The notes under the pieces were generated by a model. It had not been told where the DNA came from. It ran no database searches and saw nothing but the letters and a program-made list of their open reading frames with translations. From assembly GCA_900175165.2 (NCBI GenBank), contig FWWN02000384.1, forward strand, positions 1 to 19,130: a DNA stretch of 19,130 bases, given 5' to 3'. Positions within the stretch are counted from its first letter, which is position 1; every line of letters begins with the position of its first letter. Positions 9,762 to 18,464 of the stretch are shown here, in pieces. This stretch comes from Rhizomucor pusillus (lineage: Eukaryota; Mucoromycota; Mucoromycetes; Mucorales; Lichtheimiaceae). The position numbers and the translations under genes were made by a program.

Positions 9762-11794
9762 ATGAAATTCCAATGCCTTGATTACCCGGATTCACCAGCA
9801 AACACGTTCCTAATCAACTGGAACAGGACCAATTTTCTTTTTAACTTTCCTCTTGAAATCCTTGGACTTTGTACTTTACCAGGCATTCGGCAGCACCGGG
9901 ATCCGGAGGAAGAATATGACACCAAGCTTGCTGCCGATGTGGACGCTTCATTGCCATATCTTGAAGACTGTCCGGAACAGACTGTGTTTAGGACAGCGAA
10001 TATATCTCTTGTTGACGTACGGACGATCGATCTAGTCCTGATATCTAATAGCGACATGATGCTCGGGCTTCCTTACTTGACTGAAGTGCTTGGATATAAA
10101 GGCAGGATAGTCGCAACAGAACCCGTTATTGAGTTTGGACGGCAACGAATGGAAGAATTGGTAGAATTGTATCAACCAAGAGCATCAAATATCCCACCGT
10201 GGCGTCGCGTCCATTGGTCTACATTTGTCTCCAAGACTGACGGATGGCGACCGATTTATACGCAAAAGCAAGTGGAAGAATGTGTCAAGAAAATTGAGGC
10301 TGTTCGCTTTGGACAAACAATGGTATGAAATGAAGCAAGAGGGCGAGAACAATTCTTTTGCAGACAAATGTCTGCCGTCAGCGAAATGGTGGAACTAATA
10401 TTGAATGCGAACTTTTTCTTTGACGCTAGAATGTTGCAGGTACTATGGACTTTGTGGGCTGCAGCTCAGGATATAGTCTCGGCAGTGTAAATTGGGTACT
10501 GGAAAGCAGCTTCCAAAAGTTGCTGCTAATGTCGCACTCGAGCGATGTTCCAGACAGACATCCTGCAAGTCTTGACACAAGTATCATGGAAGATGCAGAC
10601 GTGGTTCTCGTGAGTGGACTACGCACCGATCATCTCAACGAATCAGCAGAAATGTATCGCCGCATGAGGGATAATACATTAGCTCAGACAGGTACACTGC
10701 ACTGATAGGCTCACAGAAAGCAAGCATTTCTTAACTAACAGCAGCAACTTGCAGCACAGGCATTGCGGAAAAGACGAAATGTACTTTTTCCTATACCAAT
10801 GGCCGGAAACACTTTCGATTTGATCGGAATGCTTCACCGCAGTTTGCCAATATATAACATGGAACTAGGTCCTCCACCTGGTCAGATACCCATCTATGTC
10901 ATTGGTCACAGCGCAAAGAAAAGTTTGGATTATGCAAATATCTGCGGTGAATGGTATGTTGACACATAGATATTTAAATTTGATTGCAATGTACTCAATA
11001 AAGTGTACTGTTGTAGGATGACATCTGAAAAACAGGAAATGCTCTACTTGTCCAATTGGCCGCTTGATTCCGTTGAACTACAAAAGAAACGAGCGCTTAC
11101 TGTGACAGGAGAGCTGGTCTCTAAAATAGGAGCTCCTGCAATCACCATTGAAGAACCTTGCATTGTCTGTACAACGGATCACATATGCTTTGACAAGGGT
11201 GCAGTGCGGACATTTCTTAGGAACTGGGGCACTGATTCCGAGAATGTATGCATACTGACAGGTAAGTCTGGTAAAAGAGGAGCATCGACTACTAGAGTCT
11301 CACTGTATCCGAAATTAGAACCCGATCTGTCTAAAATGACTCCACACGGTATGCCGCGGGGCATGAAAATGAAAATCTTACAACTACCGTGGGATGCACG
11401 ACTCAGCTTATTAGACGTGAGATCATTGTTGACAATGCGCGCCACATCGTCTGCGATACAAACAAAGCAACATGTTTTGATCCCACGTGTGGAAAATGCA
11501 GCAGACATCAAGACGGATTGGGAGTCCCTGACACCAAACGCTCAAGTGCATATATACGACAACGGTGGCATAGTTGATATCAACGTGCAAAGGGAATGGA
11601 CCAAGGTGGAAATATCCCCTGAGGCAAGTAGATGAACGGAATTAGGTTTCGAATTTCTGCTTATGCGATGTATATTATAGCTTGCAAGGAACCAAATGCT
11701 AGTGGAACACCCAGAGGGTACTCTTCGGGCAGAGATGGAGGGTGTGTTACAGCTGTACAATAACAAATTGGGCGTGACCTCGAGAGAGGACTGA
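9762..11794 (+). CDS. INTS9: Integrator complex subunit 9 (inactive beta-CASP/metallo-beta-lactamase protein)
   Basis: Six exons: 9762-10322, 10430-10691, 10755-10953, 11017-11261, 11319-11623, 11681-11794, giving 561 residues (human 658). Matches to INTS9 as I remember it: DLVLISNSDMMLGLPYLTE with VATEP at 117-121, SSGYSLGSVNW at 199-209, the LTEPDLSK beta-CASP segment at about 421-428 and a VLQLYNNKLGV segment near the end. The metal-binding HxHxDH of active relatives is replaced by SNSDMM (95-100), as expected for the non-catalytic partner of endonuclease INTS11. Integrator cleaves nascent snRNA and other transcripts in the nucleus. Intron 4 (11262-11318) is 57 nt, in frame and stop-free; intron 5 uses a GC donor. 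The last part that binds INTS11 in animals seems missing or frame-shifted. CPSF100 is the main alternative but fits less well. Confidence 0.85.
11624..11680 (+). other. GC-AG intron in INTS9
   Basis: The exon ends CCTGAG and the intron starts GCAAGT and ends TATAG. Apart from the GC, this donor matches the consensus well (GAG|GCAAGT), as is typical of real GC-AG introns. Splicing here joins SPE to LARNQM and continues a family-like segment; without it the frame stops 12 bases later. Confidence 0.75.
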
Positions 11795-12158
11795 AATGAA
11801 TTTTCGCTCCATTGGACAAAGCTTGGTTCCACAAGATTTGACAAGAGAGGTCATCGCGCGTCTTGAGCGTCGGAAGGGAAAAAGTTTATATGTAAAATAG
11901 TCCACCCCTTTTCATGTTTTAATCCATGCTTGCATGTCTATTCGACTTCCTTTATCCTGAACGCATGAAAAGGAGTCTACATAAAACTGTAACAAAGGCT
12001 GGAAGAGGATATGAGCCCATTGTATCGGTTTGAATTCCTTTAGCAATCCCATATGCCGTAACCCCATTTTTGGTAAGCCATCGCTGCAGAGTACAAAATG
12101 TGGTGCGAAAAGCGATCCCTTTAAGATTCCTTTCTCTTTCTGCTCCCCCACACACAGC
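11795..12158. other. Region between INTS9 and the coiled-coil gene, with a possible lost INTS9 tail
   Basis: Directly after the INTS9 stop, another plus-strand frame reads a protein-like stretch up to a TAG at 11898-11900 (contains LVPQDLTREVIARLERRKG). The rest, 11901-12158, holds overlapping minus-strand frames of up to 82 codons with no recognised family, and a C/T-rich leader just before the next ATG. Confidence 0.4.
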
Positions 12159-15006
12159 ATGAGTCCGGTGAGACTTTATATAAATTTAATACTTTTGAGT
12201 ATCCTTTTTTGACGTGTTGCCGTTAGCCGCCAGACGGGACCCGTCCAGCGATTAATTACAAGCTCAAAGACAATCCATTCTTCGCTGCTGCTAACAAGTC
12301 TGATGCGAAACCTCCTTCTGGAGCATCACCACCACCAAAACGTACAGTCAAGCAATGGCAACCACCGCAAAGTGATCGAAAAACTGTGCGGGCGTCCGTG
12401 CAAAAGATGGCAGCATCCAGCACTGTATCAGCCAATCCTTGGAAAGCCGCTGCAAATATGGCCAACAATGCGACCAAAAAGAGGAGCCTTGTTAAAAAGT
12501 CGACCGAACAGGACAAGCCATCAGTGGTGGTTAAGAAGGATGAGCAGAAAATTGGTGTCAAAGGCAACAGAAAGAGTGTATCTCGAAAATCATCATCCAG
12601 CAGCCTATCTACTAGAGAAAACGAAGCGAAATCCTTGTCGTCCGACGAGTCAACTACAAAGGCGGATACCGTGGAAACTTCATCTCCAGCTCCAACTCCA
12701 GCTTCAACCTCAGTTTCAGCTTCGATAACAACGTCGACGGAACAAAAGGAACCTGAGCAAAAGACAGTTGCTGCCACAAAAATTACGGATAAGGATGCTG
12801 GAGAAACTGCAGAGAAGAACAAGCCAGAGAAGAGGAAGCATGAAGAGGAAAAGCTGGCTAAAGATGAAAAGTTCGCACAGAATGTCACCAGTGAACCTGA
12901 TAAAGGAAAATCTCAAACAGTGAAACCTGCAACGCAGAATAAAGAACAAAGGAAGCCAGAATCATCAACCGGAAGCGCAGCTGTAAGCAAAGAATCATTA
13001 ATAACCAAGCAAATTTTGAAAAGCAAGGAGAGGACGGAAGCGCAGGTCAAGCATGAAACTGTTAAAAACGAGAAAGTTACTACGTCTCTGGAGCCTGTGG
13101 AACCATCCACATCCATTGCAGAATCGCTATCGCCACCAGCACTAGCAACACCACCGGCACCGCAGTCGGTAGCCATGATCCGAGACTCCGTCCCTGTAGC
13201 AGCAGCAACATCCAACCCTGCACCCGCTAGTAGTTTAGGGAGAACTATTTCTGATGAACCTCCTGGATCGCCAAAACCAGCCATTTTGACCGCGTTTGGT
13301 ATGCCCTTGCCGTGGGGACAGTTCTATGCTCAGCCTCAAGAAGAAGAAACGACCAATTGCACAGCAGACAGTCAAGAAATGTTAAAACAGTTGGATGTTT
13401 CGTACGCAGTGCTGGCTGCCCTGGATTTCCCGACGTTGCCACCAAACGACGCAGACAAATGGCGTGAGGTAATATGTTTTATTGTAGCATGCCGTACTTC
13501 TTGAACGTACATAACTCACGCATCTGCAATGGCCAGAAACACATTCGCGCGCGCTCCACGCTTTTGGATATTCAAAAGAGGATCGAACTCGAGCAAGATT
13601 TGCAACAATCTGTAGCATCCCTGCTTAAAATCGAATATGATCGGTCTTTGATATCTGAAATCCAAGCACGTGCGAACAACATGCGAGATCTCATGCAAGA
13701 ATTATTCGCTGCAGTGTTGCATGCCCAAGACACGCAGTCGAAATATTTGAAGCATCTCGCGGGTACTCTGGCTACCGCCGTGCAGACTGGGACCACCGGA
13801 AATATTACTACCGAACCTGCAATGCATCAAACGATAATACCGTCCTTGGATCCCATTGTAGCAAGAGTTGACGCCATCGTCAAGAAACTCACACCACCAA
13901 GAGTTGGCAGTGGCAACGTGAGCGACGATGATAGCTTATCGGATGAATCAGTGCTGTTTCCAAAGTCTGTGCGAACGAGCGTCACCAGCTTTGACAATTC
14001 CTCATTCACATACTTGCCCGCTCACGACACTGCAACGTCGCACCTGTACGCCGCCCTGGAAACAATCGACCGACATGTATCGATGCAGCGCCGTGCCGAG
14101 GGTACGACTCCCGTGCCGACCCAGTCGCAGCAGAGGCAGCAGCAACAGCAATATCCACCCGTCCATGTCTGGCTATCTAACGTCCTTAGACGATCCATCC
14201 CGTCTGAAGCTGCAGCCGAGAATGTATTGCAAGAAATGATGGATCGAAATAGACAGCTAGAGTCGCAGCTGCATGCAATGGATACGCAGATTGGTGAATT
14301 AAAGAAAGCTGAGAGTACCAGAGAGGCAGAGCTTTTACAGCGAACCAAAGATCTCGAACGGCAGTTGCAACACAGAGACTCGAAACTGGCAGTCATGCAA
14401 GAAGAAATTCAACGATTATCCACAGATAACACCGTCCAGCAACTTGTCGAAAGAAACAACCAGCTGGAGCGCGAGCTGCAAACATGTGAAGCACGGATAG
14501 CCGAACTTGAGAAGGCAGAGTCCAAAAGCAAGGATACCGAACAACTTCAAGCTGCTTTCCAGGCTGCCCAAGAAGAATATACTCGGAGAGAAGCAGCGTG
14601 GATGCTTCAATCCGCCAGCGTTGAAGCTGAACTCGGTTCTATCCTGAAGGAGTATGATCGCCTTACACGTAACATCACAGACTTTAATCATGAACGCAAA
14701 AAGTACGAAGAACAAATCACTACGCTGTCCAAAGAGCGTCAATTGCTCGACAAGCAACTGGCAGATTACCGCATTCGTGCGGATATCGGCAAGGATGGCC
14801 AGACAATGACACTTCGCAAGGAGTTCCGGCAGCTAATGGCGACTGTAAAGTCCGAGCACCAGCAGGAACTGGACAAGGAAATAGAGCGACGGCATCAATT
14901 AGAGCAAGAGCTGCGCGATGCTAAACATGAATTGGAGATGAAACGATGGGATATGAACCACGCAGCTGTCCAGACACATTTCGTAGCTTATCCACCAATC
15001 ACATAG
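12159..15006 (+). CDS. Large coiled-coil protein resembling the Uds1 (up-regulated during septation) family
   Basis: Exons 12159-12167, 12227-13468 and 13537-15006 give 906 residues. The first exon is only nine bases (Met-Ser-Pro, donor GTGAGA). It was chosen because the second exon is clearly coding from its acceptor (contains NPFFAAANKSDAKPPSG), has an in-frame TAG at its upstream end and no usable early ATG. Residues 1-380 are disordered, rich in Lys, Glu, Ser, Thr and Pro. Residues about 390-480 (YAVLAALDFPTLP, LLDIQKRIELEQDLQQSVASL) resemble the fungal Uds1 domain by pattern. A polyglutamine tract sits at about 615. Residues 640-895 form a long heptad coiled coil (Leu, Glu, Gln rich). 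It is likely a cytoskeletal or septum-related scaffold; this role is inferred. Convergent with the complex I gene. Confidence 0.72.
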
Positions 15007-15216
15007 ACAACTTACCACTACCACTTCCTCTTCTTCAGACACTCTAACATTGCAAAAGCTGGTCTCTGCAGTGTAAAGGTGGAGAAGAAAAACAGCATCC
15101 TTGTACTTAGTTTAATCTCATGTCATTCTCCTTATTTATCTACGCATTTGCATAAAGATTGCATGTCACATCTCTTTCTCTGTGTATAAACCGAATCTAG
15201 AAAAGCATTGCTTCTT

Positions 15217-15927
15217 TTATTCTGCTTTGGAGGCGCCTTCGTAGTATTTAGAGGTGTCGACACCGTGGTTTTGATGGTTGACAAAGTTGAAGAAAGGAAT
15301 GGAATCTAAATAGCATAACGTTAGAACTTACACCTTCCTCTTGGAAATTGTTTTGACTCACCAAAGACGAGAGCAGCGTTCTTTGAGTATCGTGCAAGGG
15401 AGTCCTGGATGTATTGAGGAAGCATGCTTTCACCGTACAATGGCTTGCCTTCCTTGGCACGCTGGCTCAATTCCTTGAAATCCTTTTCCACTTCAGCAGC
15501 GTTTTCCTTCCAGCCCATGAATCGCACTGTGGGCAGGAGTGTTGCCACATAAGTAACACATTCGTCTGCATACAATAAAACCTAGTAGACAACAACTTAC
15601 AGCTGCTCTGTTGATACGCGTACAAGAAACCGCCAAATGCACCGAGAACGGTCATGATACCAAGCTGGGTGCGTACGTTGCGTCCAGAACCACCAACAGG
15701 GTTCAGTTTTTCTAAAGAGGATTTGCGCGTTTTTCTTCAGCAAAAAGGTGGATATACAAGCACATGCTGTGTTGACACTTACGCCAGGCTAAGAAACCGG
15801 CAGGAGCAGCGACAGTCAGGCCGGCAAATGCTGCATAGTCGCTAGGACGGAAGTACCGCAAGACACGGTTGAAGTGAGGATCGGCGTCAATAACCGGGAA
15901 TGGCGTCTCTGTGTTCTGAACGGACAT
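15217..15927 (-). CDS. NADH:ubiquinone oxidoreductase (complex I) 21-kDa subunit, fungal NUO-21/NUXM type
   Basis: Four exons, 15927-15783, 15711-15601, 15526-15362 and 15305-15217 (introns 71, 74 and 56 nt), give 169 residues. The N-terminal half has FPVIDADPHFNRVLRYFRPSD followed by a hydrophobic segment (about 33-48) and a second one (about 66-82, ending FLYAYQQSS): the two membrane passes of the family. The C-terminal half has RFMGWKENAAEVEKDF, EGKPLYGE and FFNFVNHQNHGVDTSKYY, the hallmark of the C-terminal domain. It is an accessory subunit of the mitochondrial inner-membrane complex I in fungi. A nearer acceptor in intron 2 would make a 35-nt intron and add 13 residues that the family lacks, so the farther acceptor at 15527 was preferred. 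Confidence 0.92.
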
Positions 15928-16452
15928 GCTCTTCCTCTCTCTGTACTGAACGGGGGATGGCGATGGTAGTGAATAATAGTAGCAAGAAATCAAAAATCGA
16001 GATGTATCAACGTTGTAAAGATATCAAGAATAATGTCGAGTATAATCGGTTCAGGACGATCTTTAGTACCAGGATACACAATTTGCATTCTAGACAGTGC
16101 TGCTCACCTTTTGGCAAGTGTAAAGTGGAGGCTTTCAATGATTGTTTGCCCCAAATTCACGACGAGAACAGCGGTGACGTCTATTCTAACTCAGATGGTA
16201 CTTATGTGTCTGAAAACCAGGCAGATCCAGAACCTAGTTATAATGCCTTGGGAAATAGTAATCTATCGCAAAAGCTAGGTCATACTGTATTCACATATAT
16301 ACACTAGTAATGCTTAATGTACGCGTGCTCTTGCACTATGAACATGGTGAAGGTATCTCAACCGATTTCATTGTTCTCGAAAAATTCTAAATAGCCAATC
16401 AAGCAAGGGAGATTTCCACCTCTTTTGTCTCCCGTTTGATATTTTCGATTTC
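15928..16452. other. Intergenic region between the complex I gene and the first HMG-box gene
   Basis: Holds two divergent promoters. A plus-strand frame of 135 codons (15900-16307) starts antisense to complex I exon 1. Its second half is hydrophilic and Asn/Ser-rich (NSGDVYSNSDGTYVSENQ) and not unlike protein, but no domain, splice partner or leader supports it. It could be an unrecognised small gene, a remnant, or chance. Confidence 0.35.
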
Positions 16453-17022
16453 ATGCAAGTTTTTACTTTAATCAATGAATTCAAGACTACATACAAGAAA
16501 CCGACTACATCCGCTCCTAAACCACCAGAGTCGCAACAACTACAAACGACGGATGGAATACGAAAGCATCCTCCAAGGCCGTTGAGTAGCTTCATGTTGT
16601 ACCGTAAAGCGTTGCGGCAGAAATTATCCACGTCAAAATTGAGGATACACGACAAAGAAATTTCCAAGCTTGCAGCAGCATTGTGGAAGGGCGAAGAAGA
16701 AGAGGTCCGCTGCTACTATGAGCGCTTGGCTGAAGAGGAAAAGCTTCGTCATTCTCGGGCTCATCCTGGCTACAAGTACTGCCCGATAACTAAAAGAAAG
16801 CATAAAACTGATTCGATTGGCAGCAACAAGCAAGACCAAGTGAAGATTGCGAAAATCGCTACCGAAGATCCTCAATTTAACCTTGTTACTCCTCCCACAG
16901 AATGTTTGGACGAAGCAACCATCAATGCATTATTTGGCGACGTTGACGGCTGTATGATAACAATAAATTCTAGATTGGAGAAGACGCCTCCCTCACAAGA
17001 ACATCAATATGCCCTAAATTAA
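16453..17022 (+). CDS. MATA-type HMG-box protein (first copy; sexM/sexP-like candidate)
   Basis: Single exon, 189 residues. The HMG box spans about 39-115: HPPRPLSSFMLYRKALRQK (helix 1), the EISKLAAALWKGEEEEV turn and helix 2, then YYERLAEEEKLRHSRAHPGY with KYCPITKRK closing the third helix. The P-R-P-x-x-S/N-F start and the HPGYKY-P end are the pattern of MATA/mating-type HMG boxes, which bind the minor groove and bend DNA; sex-determining genes of Mucoromycota (sexM, sexP) belong here. The region before the box is Lys/Thr/Pro-rich; the region after is acidic-amphipathic without a domain. An AATAAA polyadenylation signal lies 22 bases past the stop. It may instead be one of the many non-mating HMG paralogues of these fungi. 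Confidence 0.85.
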   Translation: MQVFTLINEFKTTYKKPTTSAPKPPESQQLQTTDGIRKHPPRPLSSFMLYRKALRQKLSTSKLRIHDKEISKLAAALWKGEEEEVRCYYERLAEEEKLRHSRAHPGYKYCPITKRKHKTDSIGSNKQDQVKIAKIATEDPQFNLVTPPTECLDEATINALFGDVDGCMITINSRLEKTPPSQEHQYALN

Positions 17023-17043
17023 AAGTAGATATGGATATCGTGC

Positions 17044-17049
17044 AATAAA
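17044..17049 (+). terminator. Polyadenylation signal of the first HMG-box gene
   Basis: A perfect AATAAA stands 22 bases after the stop codon at 17022, a usual place for 3'-end formation. Confidence 0.5.
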
Positions 17050-17088
17050 ATAAGCATATTTTCTTGAATGCATGTCTATATTGTTCAG

Positions 17089-18276
17089 TTATAGATCTAA
17101 GAACTCTAGCTTCTCGTTGAGACTTCCAATAGCATCCCATGACTTGTTCTTCCTCTGCCAACGGTCCTTTCCACTGCCTTTAACACCATCATCCGTGAGC
17201 GTCTACGAAATAAGTTTGGATACTCGTTGGACCATGGCATCGTTGTCGTCTACCACAATCAGCGGTCCTCGTGTAGTCTTTTCGCTGGCAGCCAGTGACC
17301 CTGTTGCTGCGCTCTTCCAATATCTTATCTTCCTTGATAACGTTGGCAATAGTTACCAAGGACACCATGTCCGCGGCGTCGTCAGAACAATAGAATGGGG
17401 CGGTGCTCTTTGTCTCGAGGTCACGGGAGACATTTCCAGTCATGCATCCAGCTGTCTCAGACAACCAGCGACTTTACCATTTTCATATTGTTACGGTTGG
17501 AGAGTTGAAGTTTCTCGACATTTTCGATAAAGATCTTTTGCGCCCCAGATAGGATTCCAGTAAGTTGGCACGAAATTTTGTAGCTGGTTTCCAGAATTTC
17601 AGCACACGTTGGCCAAACGAGACAAAAGCCGAGCATTCCCACTACGGACTTTCTCGGTATACAGAAGTTCAGTGCAATGCACTGCTGGTCTCCCAAGCAT
17701 CACAGCGTGGGTAACGCAGTAGGGGTTGCCGTCCAAATCTCCAAATCTTTGTTCTTAATCGCATGTGTAGTACCTCCTTTGACTTAGTCTGCAAGGAGTG
17801 ATTCGTGTCTCGTGATTCGCTTGTTAGCAGCCCAGTAAGCTGGTGCTAGATATAGTAGCTGGTTTTCAGAGTGTTCAGCACACATTATCCAAACGAGAAA
17901 AAAGCCGAGTTGCTACTACGACCTTTCTTGGTATGCAGAAGTTCAATGCAATGCACTGCGAGTTTCTCAAGCATCACAGCGTGGGTAACGCAGTAGGGGT
18001 TGCCGTCCAAATCTCCAAACCTTTGTTCTTAATTGCATGTGTAGTACCTCCTTTGACGAAGTCTGCAAGGAGTGATTCGTGTCTTTCCACGTCTTCGTGA
18101 TTCGCTTGTGCGTGTACTATCACAGGCCAATTTTCGATGTGAAGCTGGCTGACAGCACGCTCGACCTTGAGCAGTTGCTCCCCTGTTGACACTTTTAATT
18201 TATCGTCTTAATTGAGTAATCCTGTGTAGCTCTTGTCGGTGTCAAGATTCCAGTTCGATTGATTATGCGGCAGCAT
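17089..18276 (-). pseudogene. Broken gene of unknown identity between the two HMG-box genes
   Basis: The minus strand holds a series of protein-like stretches in changing frames. From an ATG at 18276: MLPHNQSNWNLDTDKSYTGL, an in-frame TAA, then VERAVSQLHIENWPVIVHAQ and DFVKGGTTHAIKNKG. Then a shifted frame with DGNPYCVTHAVMLEK, which occurs twice because of a tandem duplication. Next come SCQLTGILSGAQKIFIENVE, NVSRDLETKSTAPFYCSDDA, TTRGPLIVVDDNDAMVQRV, an in-frame TAG, and a basic end (GKDRWQRKNKSWDAIGSLNE) closing at a TAA at 17091-17089. At least two in-frame stops and several frame changes argue for decay rather than introns, though some shifts might hide introns. I do not recognise the family; it is not a transporter or helicase by appearance. 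Confidence 0.65.
17568..18109. repeat. Tandem duplication, two units of about 264-276 bp
   Basis: Unit A (about 17568-17824) and unit B (about 17832-18109) align along their length, starting CCAGTAAG and ending CGTGATTCGCTTGT. The core is identical over 52 bases (17694-17745 and 17968-18019), and the flanks differ by scattered substitutions and small indels, including about 11 extra bases in B near 18086. The offset drifts from 264 to 276 to 274 to 285, showing indels since duplication. It lies entirely inside the broken gene. Confidence 0.92.
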
Positions 18277-18464
18277 GATGACTTTCTCCTTGTACTTAAA
18301 GAGAGGAATACTAACTAATTATAAAAAGAACAATGAATTAATGCAGAACAATGAACGGTTTGCTTTCCAACAAATGATCGCCCAACCAATAATGGTATTT
18401 GGACCCCCTATAATACACCTCTTGCGACCAAAGAGCTCATTCTCTTTGCTTTTCTTTAAAAGGC

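Noticed and set aside
11912..12160. 82-codon minus-strand frame considered as a small gene
   Set aside because: No recognised family, no leader, and it overlaps the promoter and leader of the coiled-coil gene; a second overlapping frame is equally open.
12256..12888. 210-codon minus-strand frame rich in Ser, Phe and Cys
   Set aside because: It is the antisense of the Lys/Glu/Ser-rich part of the coiled-coil gene, whose composition gives long open shadows.
15527..15600. A 35-nt intron in the complex I gene using the acceptor at 15566
   Set aside because: It keeps frame, but adds 13 residues between the second membrane pass and RFMGW that the family does not have; the 74-nt choice fits.
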